Source: Tulasnella sp. 424 (Eukaryota; Basidiomycota; Agaricomycetes; Cantharellales; Tulasnellaceae). From it: a stretch of 64,000 bases of DNA. The translations under genes were made by a program, and so were the position numbers. The notes under the pieces were generated by a model. That model did not search any database and had not been told where the DNA came from. It saw only the letters and a list, made by a program, of their open reading frames with translations. How positions within the stretch are numbered: position 1 is the stretch's first letter; each line of letters opens with the position of its first letter. The DNA lies in contig WSUB01000004.1 of the NCBI GenBank assembly GCA_019633425.1, positions 62,001 to 126,000 of the forward strand. Reading direction: 5' to 3'. Below, one piece after another: positions 48,637-59,125 of the stretch.

Positions 48637-48843
48637 CTTCACCTACTACGTGATATATCGACCAGTCCTATCTACCATCATACTTTTATCCTTCTAACCC
48701 AGCCGCTCGATCTTACTCGTTCAATCCCAGGTAATTCGTGGTCTTCTTTCTCCTCCGGATGTGTTAGAACGAGTAAGCCTTGACCGCTCCCCCAGTAGGT
48801 TTTGCAAGCCAAGAGATATCAATAACAAAGGCGAGATATATTC

Positions 48844-49025
48844 ATGGCAATGACCTGGTGGGTAGACACTGCTGAATGGCTTATGTGAGGATGACGAGGC
48901 TGAGACACTTCCCGGTCACCCGGCGTACCAGCGACCTCAGCGATAGCACCAAGAACTATGGCGCTGCCCAGGACAATACTGTCAAAGTCAAAGGGTCGAG
49001 CTCGGCGAATGGGAGCTCTAAATGA
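48844..49025 (+). CDS. micro-gene copy 5 (35 aa, two exons)
   Basis: Exon 1 (48844-48857) encodes MAMT plus two bases before a GTGGGT donor. Exon 2 (48932-49025, 94 nt) reads DLSDSTKNYGAAQDNTVKV and ends ANGSSK-stop. The frame is kept relative to its partner at 44473. Function unknown. Confidence 0.55.
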
Positions 49026-49174
49026 GAGGAGGAATGGAGACGACCTTGAATGCTATTTCAAGATGGTCGAGTCCGGCAAATTTAAGTCTACAAGACCAAA
49101 ACTATATGCTTTCCCCGAGAACGTGTTCTTAGAAGTTTTGAATTTGATGTGAGAGACACTGGGAAGATGTGACC

Positions 49175-49346
49175 TTTCTCGCTGGCGTGTGGCGAAAAAC
49201 GAGTTGGCGCTATTTTCGCCTTTCACCTTTCGCACCGTTTCCGCCATTGCGAAAACCTGGTTTCATTTTCGCCACCCTTCCGAGCAATCGAACAAAAGAG
49301 CGAAAGGTGTCATAATATCAGCATTTCCGCCAGCAGAAATTGCGAC
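49175..49346. mobile_element. MITE-like 172-bp insertion
   Basis: This block is present in unit II but absent at the equivalent point of unit I (near 44940). It is bounded by GTGACC on both sides (49169-49174 and 49347-49352), a possible 6-bp target-site duplication. Its ends are roughly inverted (TTTCTCGCTGGCG on the left; CGCCAGCAGAAA near the right). Inside, GCGAAAA and TTTTCGCC recur in opposite orientations. It encodes nothing. Confidence 0.5.
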
Positions 49347-50740
49347 GTGACCCCGGTGGAAGTATTCGTGTTCGAGTCAACGCCACTTCGGTGAAGTCGC
49401 CCATGTTGGATTATATCTCTCGGGGCAGTTCTGAACCTAGAAACCCAATAAAAATTCGATACGAGGGAATCATCGACAGGGACCAAAGGAGGCAAGGGAT
49501 GAAGCAAACTTGAGCCGAAATTTCGAAAGTGGATGAAAATCAAAGGAGCCTCTACCGAACTCGATTGAATGAGTTGGGAAGGCGGGTAGGTCTAATCAGG
49601 GTGTGAACTTAAAGTGCAAGTTTCTAGAACAATAAGCCTAGAGTCGGTAAAGTTGTCCTTGAGCACGCAGGTGATCGGCGGGGGTCGATGCTTGACGATG
49701 ATCATGATGCCGATTCATCAGGCGGAGCTTCAGGTGAGTTCGTTCCAGCCAAGAGTGTGTCACCAATTCGTAAGAAAAGGACGAGAAAGCTGGTAGAAAC
49801 GAGTGCTAAAACAGGTCAGGAATAGAGTACGTACCTTCTTTGGAGATCGAGCGAGGGGAACGATGATATCATCAGACTGAGACGGAGGTCGGATCTTTCC
49901 GGACCATCAAGTCGTTTGCGGTATACGACAGGTACCCCCTTGATCCAGCATCCTCCAGTTGTTTCTGTGGCCCCGACTGCAACAAAAACGTGATACACTG
50001 TCGTGGGGGTCATATCATCTACTTATTCGTCGCATGTCTTATGCGGCTTGGGTTATAGGACCGAGGTGCCGACTGCGGTGAAGTTTTGGAGTGTTCATCC
50101 CCGACTATAGAGCTGGCCATCCTCGCACGACAGTGGATTCAATACTGTTTGATTACCAAAGTAGGTGGCTAGTAATTAGAAACGGGACTTTTTGGGAGGA
50201 CGGAAATCTGCGTGTCCTGGACGAAGAATCTCAGGCTTGAAGCCTCACAACTGGGCTCTGTTGCGTCAGCTGCTAGACAATTTGGGGACTTACAGGAGCG
50301 GTATTCGGTGGCATAGATAGTTGTTCGCTTTTCCTCTTGGGGATTCGCGCCCCGCTTCCCTAGAACTAGCCAACCCGACAACGGCCTCCGGGTGGCAGCA
50401 TGCATACCTCATGTTTTTTTTTTGGCGGATGCCCGTTTCTAACAGCGCAAAACTGTTCTTGAGCTAGCCAAGTTAATTGCTAATATGTAATCCCGCGGTC
50501 TATGTCATTGTGCCCATATAAATAATTTGACAACGAAGGCTGGCCGTGCAGCGATCTTCATTTGCCCGTTGGGACAAATAGCCGATGTTGACGTCGATGA
50601 GACCGTGTGTAGCCACATGCCCCTCTCTTCCTTTATGGCTGCGCATATTGATGTTAGTATGTTGATGGAGTTTACATGGCCCAGGCAAAGGCCGAATGGC
50701 GCTAAGTTGCAGGTGTGGTGGAGACAGGCTCTCGCGTCTT

Positions 50741-50746
50741 TATACA
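50741..50746 (+). promoter_or_regulatory. TATA-like element of micro-gene 3
   Basis: TTTATACA in CGTCTTTATACAGAG resembles the element of copy 1 and is 170 bp before the position of the lost start codon. Confidence 0.4.
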
Positions 50747-50910
50747 GAGAAAACATCAGTACTTCGGGCGTAAATTAGCAGGCCCAAATCGTTAGCTCTT
50801 GAATATAATACTCGCGCCTAAAAGTACTGTTAGAAGTGAGCCCTGAGTTCGGCATCGCCCCCTCCTTTATCATACTTACATGAGCACCTCATTCCGCAGC
50901 TCGTGTTAGA

Positions 50911-51184
50911 CTGCCTATTATCAATAAGGACCTTAGCTCTCGACAACATACTCCTCATAGGTGAGGTTCATGCTAAGGCTTAGAGAATGCGTCGAATGCC
51001 AACACTCAAGCGCTGTTTGTGGTTTTTCGGCAATCTCCGCAGGCCTAGTCCCGCCCTCGGAAGCCCTGACGCCCCGAAGCTTTATGGTACAAGAAACGAC
51101 TCCGCGGTCAAGATTGACGAGCCCAATGCGTTTGATGAGAATTCCGAAGTCATGCGCCGGTCGTCGTGCCTGACCGGCGGCTGA
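50911..51184 (+). pseudogene. micro-gene copy 3, start codon lost
   Basis: The exon-1 equivalent (50911-50960) reads INKDLSSRQHTPH before a GTGAGG donor, but the ATG position is CTG and no in-frame ATG lies between it and an upstream TGA. Exon 2 (51043-51184) reads RPSPALGSPDAPKLYG, then the motif NDSAVKIDEP and a longer tail ending SCLTGG. Apart from the start, splicing and frame are intact. It could be a pseudogene, or use a non-ATG start. Confidence 0.55.
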
Positions 51185-52922
51185 GTGTGGAAGCATGAAT
51201 GTAACCGCGGGGTCGTGCGACGGATTGTTACCGCTTCCTTCCCCTCATGTCTTCAGGCAGTGCCATTGTATATTCTATTATGAGAACCAAGTTGATCTCG
51301 GCTGGCCGGCGTCGTAATTCGCAATTCATGCATTCCGGTACATCGTGTGAGGTATCCCCCCGTCAAGCGCGAGGACGATTAATTACCACAGGAGCGCTCA
51401 TAGATGTCGCGTTTGGTTGTATGACAAACCAACACCGGCTGGGAGCCGGACGCTTCTACTCATAAGGTTTGCCCATGCTTCTGTGAAGTTGGGCTAGTAG
51501 GACGGTAGCCATGGAAAAAACCCCATCAGGAACGTTTCATCTCGTGCCTTGGCGAAAAGCGGTCTTAACAGCGTTAACCCCCTCTTGACTCGATCCGCTC
51601 CCTCTGGTTTACACGATTCTGCTTTCGCGGCACACACATGTCAGCCGCGCGATGCAAGCTCCGTTTCACCGGGTATCTCCAACTGTCTCCATTCTGTTAT
51701 CAATTGGAGCCCCAACATGGTCTAGCTTCGGAAACTTTCATGCGTGCTAGCCCCATTCCCTTCGGAAATATCCTGCACAATGGCATAGCAAAACTGGCAT
51801 TCGCTGACTACGCTAGTGTCGGATGGGAATAGCTAAACTGACGCAGCGGGAGGCCCAGCGGAAGTATTTGAGGCCATCGAATTTAGCGCCAGTCAAGTAC
51901 AATATTGCAATACGACATCACTCGTGATTAATTGCTTATTTTTTTCGAACATACTTTTATTATGCGAGTGATCGCCATTCAACTTTGGCATCCACAATCA
52001 CGCGCAGCGTTGTACAACCCGACCCTTCTCATCATGTTATCCAACGCGAGTAACCATATACGACTGGAGTTAACCCTTGCGATATTTCCACGTCTTGATT
52101 CCTAAGCGGCAACCTCTCTTAGTTCTTTAGCTGGGAACAGCTGAGCATAAGCTTTTCGATGATGTGTCGTTCTACAACTAGGACCATGACATAGCTGTTA
52201 AATCGACGATGCATTGGATAGATTAGCTTGAAGAGTCTATATGCTCATAGGGGGTCGGTGCGTTCACATCGCTCGTCCGCACTTTCCTTGGGAATAGGCG
52301 GCGAAATTCATTCCCAAGGGGGATACAACCTGCAGCGACGTCACACCGGATCTCAGAGCTTCCCTTCTACTTAATTACCTACCAAACCCTTTCTGTGGAA
52401 GTCTAGATTAGATATTGGCTAAATGGGAGCAGAAGAGATAGGTTAGCCTTCCCTCTGCCGCGACGATTCTCAAGAGCTTAATTGCGATAGGTCCCGAATT
52501 TCTGGCTCTGGATTGAGCATAAATGGGCGAAGAGAGTCTTAATTAGAGAAGACTCTGTTCATGTTCAAGTGGCTCTCGTATCCAGCTTCCCGTGTATCGT
52601 TTCCAGTGAGCGAAGACAACCAAAGGATAGGCTCGGCTCAAATGAGGCAGAAGCTGTCAGCGTTAAGAGTGATGTGGGATAGCTAGGAAATCGAATACCC
52701 CTCATATGAGCGAAGAGATCACATGCAGGTGGGGGGCGGGTTACCAACTACCATATCAGGTGCTGGCTAGAAGTCGGGTTCGTCACAAGTGCATTATATC
52801 TTGGAGCTTCTCTCACAATGAGAGACCCATGACCTCCTAATGAGCTTTGATCCGTTTCCTCTGACTAAGGGCGAGATATCTAGCCAGATAAAGACCCCGT
52901 TGAGTTTCTCAACCCTGTCGGC

Positions 52923-52931
52923 TATATATAA
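52923..52931 (+). promoter_or_regulatory. TATA box of micro-gene 6
   Basis: TATATATAA lies 201 bp before the ATG of the copy at 53124. Confidence 0.6.
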
Positions 52932-53123
52932 AACAGGTTGAGGTATCGTCCTGCCTCCCCCTCAGAGCCTCCGATTATATCCTCGTATCCTCTTCCTTCG
53001 GTCTGCAAGGACTTGTGCAGAACTCAGACAATTTGTGAGGTCCATTCCAGACAGCGATGTTGGTCGAACCTGATGGTTTCCTCCCCGTAGATCTCGCCAC
53101 CCAATTAAAACGAGCATAGAAAA

Positions 53124-53339
53124 ATGTGCAAAGGTGTTAGAAATACTATTCTGTAGGTCTAATTGTGTCTTCATTAAAAATTCAGAGGGTATCAAGGCTC
53201 TGATGACACGTTTGGGGTCCGTGGTTATAGCGCTAGTCACTTCAAGGAGCCCGGCAGTGAAGAAAAGAACTATGGAGCACCAGACGATAAGACTGTGAAG
53301 GTCGAAGAACTTCCTTCGACCGGTGAGAGTCCCAATTGA
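53124..53339 (+). CDS. micro-gene copy 6 (43 aa, two exons)
   Basis: Exon 1 (53124-53152, 29 nt) encodes MCKGVRNTI. Exon 2 (53237-53339, 103 nt) reads HFKEPGSEEKNYGAPDDKT and VKVEELPSTGESPN-stop. The 29-nt first exon is the same length as in copies 7 and 8. Other acceptors upstream (TATAG, or AATTCAG with a 33-nt intron) would also stay in frame, so the exact junction is uncertain. Function unknown. Confidence 0.55.
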
Positions 53340-55593
53340 CATAGAGAAAGTTGTCTTTGCAATGTTGTCGGTGCCCATTTACGATGTCGTTTTGGGCTCC
53401 GTTTGGTGAAGAGATGCTCTCCAGATATCCGCTTCGAATATAAAACCAGATTCGATTTACGTAAAGCCATGCGTGACTGAACCAGCTATGTGTTGTGAGT
53501 ATTTGGCTGGTTTGGTAGCAAGGGCCAAGGCCCACTAGACGTTAGACGTCAATACCTCTCACAAAGATCAGGCCAGGGACACAAGAGCCTTGGCTGAATA
53601 CAATTTGCTGGAGTTATCGGCGACGTTCAAACATGGCTATCCATTTGCCGCACGCTGCTTTTTGTGCCCTATTAGAGAGGCAGGAGTGTTACCCTGCACC
53701 AGAGATCCCGTCCGAGTCTATCACCCTCTTGAAGAGCGATTCCGATGGAAATTTTACTCAGTTATTGATAAGGCAGTGGGGAGTGATACCAGTCTTGATC
53801 CGCTATGCGGAGGCTGTGGGAGAAAGAGGTTGTCCGTCCCTGAAACTGTGCAGTCATCCGTGGGTCGGTGCGAACCACAAAGTGAGCGGGGAACGGACTC
53901 TAACTAAATGTGGACCTATCAGACCACTGAGGTCACCATGAGCCGCCGGGAGTCGTTTAGCGAATAGGTGATATCCGTTTGAACTAATAGCATCCTCTCC
54001 TTTCATAATCGACTTTTCGTCTAAACTCCCAAGAGTATGATTCACTCAAAGACGAAGGTTCCATATTCGAGGAGGGCCCAAACCGTTGCTAAGAGAGTAG
54101 GGTTCTTGGGGAATCGAATGGTTGGAGATGTCCATGTTTGCCGTCCGCATTGGTCGGACTTCGGGCCGCTTGGCCGAGAATGAGCTCGCTCCCACGGACC
54201 CCATAATCACAACATTCCCAAACCGTCCACCCTGCCTTTCTCCCGATTGGTGGGTTAAGCGAGAAATATCGCTGAGGCCATAAGACGGAACACTCTTCGT
54301 TCATGGAAGAACGTTTGATTGTTGATATTTCTGGGAGCGTCAAGGGAGCTGTTGATTCTCGAATTGGGCCGTCGGCGGCTCCTCGCTGCGGCTCCCTCAT
54401 ACGCTTACCTTGAACCGTAGCTTGAGGCCTACGATCCTAAGTGTCACTTGGGTGAACTGAGGTGAAGGAAACCCGATCTCCTATCGCCTTCAGCCATCCA
54501 TATGCTCATACATGCCTGCTCGGCTCAGCTTCAGTCGGCGACCGCCAATCCGCATACTCCAACACGAAGTCGAGCTCAAGTGTTATCTTACGAGGTATTC
54601 AGCAAGCTAATTGATAGGTCTTTTCACCACTTGGACACCCTTTAATGGTCCGGGAAGAAGGATAGACTTGCATGGAGCGGCTGTCTTTTGGCCGATGTTC
54701 ACAACAACTCTAATCGGAAATGGCAATACTGGTTGTGATTGATCTGATGCGACGCGGGTTTGTAACCGTGTGAGTTCGTGGTTGCTGTCAGTCGGGATCG
54801 CGCTTTACGTAGTGGTAACCAAGCGCGGAACGTAAGTAGTATATGAAGCGGGCCCCGGAGGGCCGCTAAATAGTAAAAATCGTACCAGTATTTCTCTTTC
54901 CTTATATGGGGTACGCAGGAAGAAGATTACAGCCGGACCGCAATTTCCTGAACGGATAAGGTCTTTCCTCACAGAAGCTTCCGTGAGTTGTGCTGGGCTC
55001 TTGAGAACGTTCTGGCCAGAGAATACCACCATGAGGTAGAGCTTCAAGTTGCTTTGACTGTGAAATTCGACTACATCCTCCTCCCTCCTGTCAGCTGTCG
55101 CTTAAACCGTCTTGCTCGTACTAGAAGAAGTCGACTCCTAAAAGAGAGGAAGATTGATGCGAACCGAGGACGCAGTCCCCGGAGGAAGGGCGTTGGGCCG
55201 GACAATGTTCAAGGCCTGCAGAAACCCTTGGTTACAATGAGGATTCCCTCTTCTTGACCTCCTGGTTGCCTAGAAGGGGGTTTCCTCGGTCGATCGCCTG
55301 TGCCATGCTTGCCGCGATCCCCAATACTATCCCATGTTGAAACATGTAGTGACTCAACACCTGTCTCGTTCTATATTGAACAACCGTAATCAATAGCGAT
55401 TCCAGCCTGGTATAAGACGGATAGGTTACATCTATCCCTCTCCTCCAGCACAACCGCTACTATCGTGTTCCACACCTCATTACTCGACTGATCTACACCG
55501 TAGAACAGGTGAAGTGGTTTCATCACAACCCCCTCATCGGTTATACCTTACCTTTTCCATGTTAGAGAAACTATCGCAAACCAACTTGACCAT
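53340..55593. other. diverged array spacer, no gene recognised
   Basis: Several open frames occur (for instance plus 53590-53940 and minus 54089-54400), but none shows splice-supported continuation or a known domain. A TATA-like TATAAGAC at 55411 serves copy 7. Confidence 0.45.
55411..55418 (+). promoter_or_regulatory. TATA-like element of micro-gene 7
   Basis: TATAAGAC lies 183 bp before the ATG of copy 7, matching the spacing of the other copies. Confidence 0.45.
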
Positions 55594-55791
55594 ATGCATC
55601 GCAAGTGGCAACCAGTCTACCCGTGAGTTTCGTTTGTCGGAGCATGAAGGTTAATGAGGGACTTATCATGTTTTGGACGGCGAAGTACTCGCGTCCGTCA
55701 GCTCAGTGCTGGCCCAAAAAACTGCGGAGCTGCCAGTAATGGTGTTGCCGTTGTCGACAAGCCTAAACCGCCAACAGGAAGTTCCAAATAA
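55594..55791 (+). CDS. micro-gene copy 7 (37 aa, two exons)
   Basis: Exon 1 (55594-55622) encodes MHRKWQPVY before a GTGAGT donor. Exon 2 (55707-55791, 85 nt) reads AGPKNCGAASNGVAVVDKP and ends PPTGSSK-stop. Copy 8 has the same exon lengths (29 and 85 nt). Between the two second exons, six codons differ only silently at the third base while the intron sequences have drifted much further, the pattern expected of a translated gene. There is no signal peptide, membrane segment or CaaX end. The peptide family is not one I recognise; a short regulatory or precursor peptide is possible. Confidence 0.7.
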
Positions 55792-58021
55792 GACGGACTG
55801 CTAGGTGGAACACGGAGCGTGGCAGGACGGCCTTACAACGGCTGAAAGGCCCGCTATAATTTTATTTGTCCTTTTTGCTTAATGGGTTAAGGAAAAGGCA
55901 TTTCTGCTCAGCGACTGCCCCAATTTCTCGATCCACGACGTAGCCGGGGGAGGAATATTGGCGGCAAAGTACGAGATTCGGGGCATACTGAAGCAGTCGA
56001 GAGACCCGGTTGACCCTTGGCCGAGTCGGCTAATCATAAGTGTTTCGGCCTGGACGGGAGCTCTGCGACGAAGCGGCGAGAAGGGACCATGCGAGTGGAG
56101 TGGTTATTTGCCGACTCTCGACGTCGAATGGATCCTCGTGCGTTCGCTCTGAGACACACGGATAGGGTTTTTCCAAATTCCTCCGATCATTAGTGGCAGT
56201 TCAAAGGTCCATGGAACCTCGAACAATAGTGTTGTAATCGTTGAAAGTCCCAAACAATCGGGATTCTTGGGTAGACGATCGACTACCACGCGTCAAAGGG
56301 TGTCGTGGAAAGAAGATTCGGGGCATTCAAGCTCAGTGGTGCTGAACGGGATAACTCCGACTGTGGATCTTTGATTTTGACGGGAAACGAGATGAAAAGT
56401 TGGTTAACTGGGCTGTAAACTGCCACCGAAAAGTTTGACAGTGAGGATCGGCGCTTCGGGTTGGCACGAACTCGATGGCGGAGCGAAAGCCAGAGAACGA
56501 GCTACCGAGTGGTTCATTTTGGCCTTTCGCTAGATCAGGCCGAGAAATATGTGCGACTGTCTTAGATTTTTGTGCTTGTCAGATCCGCAAGAGTGCGCCG
56601 GGAACGGAGTGGTAGTCGTGTAGGCTCGTCTCTTCTTTCCACGTCGAAGACCGAGTTCGACGCCACATTTGACTCCCACGCCATTCAACTACATGGAAAG
56701 GCCCAAGTCTAGCGCGATCCCTCCGGAAGCCAAATTATGTTCGTGGGAAATCAGGCAAGCTGACGAACACAAGGTTCCGTCCCTTAATTATCTACTATAA
56801 TTCTCCTGACTGAAATCTATATAGGCATCGGCTAAATGGGAGCAGAAGGGAAGAGCAGGTTCTCGACTTGCATAAGTCTGTGGCGTCTAGTATTCGAATT
56901 CGTGTGGTGACACCAGTGAAGTAAATTGTGGTGTCTTAACACTTCGTCTTCAAGCTGTGAGCTCTACACAATTGAACGCGGATCTAAGCTTTGGCCTGCG
57001 ACCGCTAGTATCCGCATACCGATATGGACTCTGTTCCGAGTGTCAATTGACGAGAAGAGTAGGGACCGACGGGGGCGGAGATACGTCGGCCATTTTTCTA
57101 CTGGCTCCGGGTAACCGTGGAACCATTGACTGCTCATTCGTAGTTGAGATGTGAATGCGATGCGGGTTTACGAAAGAGTTCAAACTCATGTGTAACAAGG
57201 GGGGCGAGGCGGCCGTTGAGGTTCGTTCACAATCGTACAAGGTTTTCCTTACCTTTGGATGCGGTTAAACGGTCGTCACAGAGATCGCCGAAGGTCGTGG
57301 GTGGTGAAAGACTGTCGTGTTCTGTACAGAAACACTCACGAACTGTATCGTCGTGGAGTATACCTTATTTCTTCTTCAATCGAATGTGTGTTACAAGCTT
57401 GCATGATGTGCAAATCACCCGCATGCTCCTTCCTTTCAGAAATTTTCTGCTATCGAGCATTAGGAACATCGTAATCGTGAAAGGTGCGGGTACCAAAGAG
57501 CAATGCTTGACGGCGATCGGGTGCGTAATCCATGAGTTGGACCGAACCCGACGGTAGTCCGGTAGACCCCTCCAAAACATTTTGCCGCCGAGGTTATAAT
57601 TCTCAAATCTGCGGCAACTCCAAAAAAGAAGTCAAGAAGTCGAGGGGCAGGGTTCTCGGACACCAACAGGTGAACCCGAGGTCCTCCGACTTGGAGGTCT
57701 TCGTCGAACCTCAACTCCCTCAATATTGTGTTATACCTTAGCATTGGGTACCGACTCAGAGCGTTGTTTCGTTCTACATCGAAGTTATCTAATGACAGCG
57801 ATCCTGCCCCAGCCAAACTCACCCGGCGGGATAAAAGCCCATAGGTTTCATCCATCGACACTCCTCCTTCAGCCCAATCGTCCCTGTCTTGCGCTAGCCT
57901 TAACTTCACGACCCATACGCACTCTATAGCTGTGAGGTGATTTCGTCGTGAATTCCTCATTGGTTATGCCTTACCTCTTTGATATCATAGCTCGTTCCCA
58001 TTCGCGCAACAACTCGACAGT
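55792..58021. other. array spacer, no gene recognised
   Basis: The 56430-56500 stretch matches 58715-58780 (GAGCGAAAGCCAG), and ATCGGCTAAATGGGAGCAGAAG near 56825 matches 52415 in unit III. A minus-strand open frame at 57460-57960 shares a weak peptide similarity with one at 55232-55453, but this may simply mirror the DNA duplication. Confidence 0.45.
57830..57837 (+). promoter_or_regulatory. TATA-like element of micro-gene 8
   Basis: GATAAAAG lies 192 bp before the ATG of copy 8. Confidence 0.5.
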
Positions 58022-58231
58022 ATGCACGGCAAGTGGCAACCCATCTCCCAGTGAGTTTGATTTGGTAAACGTAGAGGGTAACAAGAGGCTTATGGTACTG
58101 GGGACTGGTTCCTCCCGGCATATAGTACACGCGTCGCTCAGCTTAGCACCGGCCCAAAGAACTGCGGGGCTTCTAGTAATGCCGTTGCCGTTGTCGACAA
58201 ACCAAAACCGCCAACGGAAAATTCCAAGTGA
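58022..58231 (+). CDS. micro-gene copy 8 (37 aa, two exons)
   Basis: Exon 1 (58022-58050) encodes MHGKWQPIS, donor GTGAGT. Exon 2 (58147-58231) reads TGPKNCGASSNAVAVVDKP and ends PPTENSK-stop. It is the closest relative of copy 7 and keeps the same exon sizes, junction phase and stop position. A likely untranslated first exon ends at a GTGAGG donor near 57932, with an acceptor ATCATAG near 57990. Function unknown. Confidence 0.7.
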
Positions 58232-59125
58232 TATGTCCAGAAGATGGAGCCCCGAGAGCCTGCAGCGGCTGTGCGCGGTCCCATGGAATTAGAACGGCGT
58301 ATTTATATAAATGCTTCTGTCCTTTTTGTTTGACGGGTTCAAAAAGAGCCATTTCGGCCGAAGAATTGATCGCATTTCGTGGCCATATGTCGCGGGCAGA
58401 AAGGGTTAAAAAAGCAGATCCGGTGAAGTAACCGGATCCGGAGCACGAAACACGATCGACAGTTACGACCAATCAGAAGTGTTTCCGCCTCAGTAGGAGA
58501 GTTTCAGCGAAGCGAAATGAGGTGAAGCAAAGGGACATGAGAGAAAGACAGCTAGCCGCCGATCCTCGACGTCGAGGCGTTCGTCCTTCGATTACACGGG
58601 TAGGGATTCGGTCGGGTCCCCGGCCGATGCGGCAGTGGATCTTCGTTTCGGAGAGAGTAAGTGAGTATTTTGCGTCGATAATGTAGTTAAATTTGCTGTA
58701 GCACTTGAATCGAAAAGCTCGATGTTGAGGATTGATACTTCCGGTAGGCGTGAGGTCGATGACTGAGCGAAAGCCAGGAAAATAAACCAGAGACCCGGAC
58801 GGTTCCGTCTTGGTCGGACATGAGGTGGAAAAAGATATGTGAATTCGCCCCCTTCAGATTCCTATGCCAACACGACAAGTCGACTCCCGAGAGTGCGCCT
58901 GAGCGAGGCAGCTAGAAGAGTGATGCCAGTGGTTGCCGGATGTTGTCCTTACTTCCCACGTAGAAAACGAGGTTGACGCCACATTTGAGTCCCACGATTG
59001 TACCACATGGAAAGGGGCAACTTCGGCGCGGCTTCCACATCGGCACCCGACTGACCACAAGTACTTTGAAAGGACCTCCACGTCGACCTTCTACGTTTCC
59101 GTTTCTACCAACCCCTCCAGGCAGG

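Larger units (their letters stand above)
45560..49830. repeat. tandem duplication unit II of the micro-gene array
   Basis: Diverged copy of 40.9-45.4 kb in the same orientation, containing an ERV14 tail fragment, micro-genes 2 and 5, and the same intergenic blocks. It carries one extra inserted element at about 49.17-49.35 kb. Confidence 0.85.
50200..53340. repeat. tandem duplication unit III (partial, most diverged of the long units)
   Basis: It aligns with unit I at an offset close to 8.7 kb: 41560 with 50260 (GCTGCTARAC, TTGGGGACT), 42194 with 50911, 42830 with 51580 (TTAACYCCCYCTTGACT), 43580 with 52270, and 44648 with 53339. It contains micro-gene copies 3 and 6. Confidence 0.7.
55400..59040. 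repeat. 2.4-kb tandem duplication with micro-genes 7 and 8
   Basis: Sequence from about 55.4 to 56.7 kb recurs at 57.83-59.03 kb. Anchors: 55550 and 57965 (GGTTATRCCTTACC), 55735 and 58175 (GTTGCCGTTGTCGACAA), 56660 and 58960 (GACGCCACATTTGA, CACATGGAAAGG). The right-hand match lies directly upstream of the MAPR gene at 59126, so part of that promoter was duplicated. Confidence 0.85.

Noticed and set aside
57460..57960. 166-codon minus-strand open frame, weakly similar to one at 55232-55453
   Set aside because: The similarity is explained by the 2.4 kb DNA duplication, and frames are not preserved along its length; the opposite-strand micro-genes explain the conserved parts better.
42194..58231. 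Micro-genes as mating pheromone precursors or cyclic-peptide toxin precursors
   Set aside because: There is no C-terminal CaaX box, and neither the leader nor the tail resembles the known mushroom cyclic-peptide precursors; small size and tandem copies alone are not enough.
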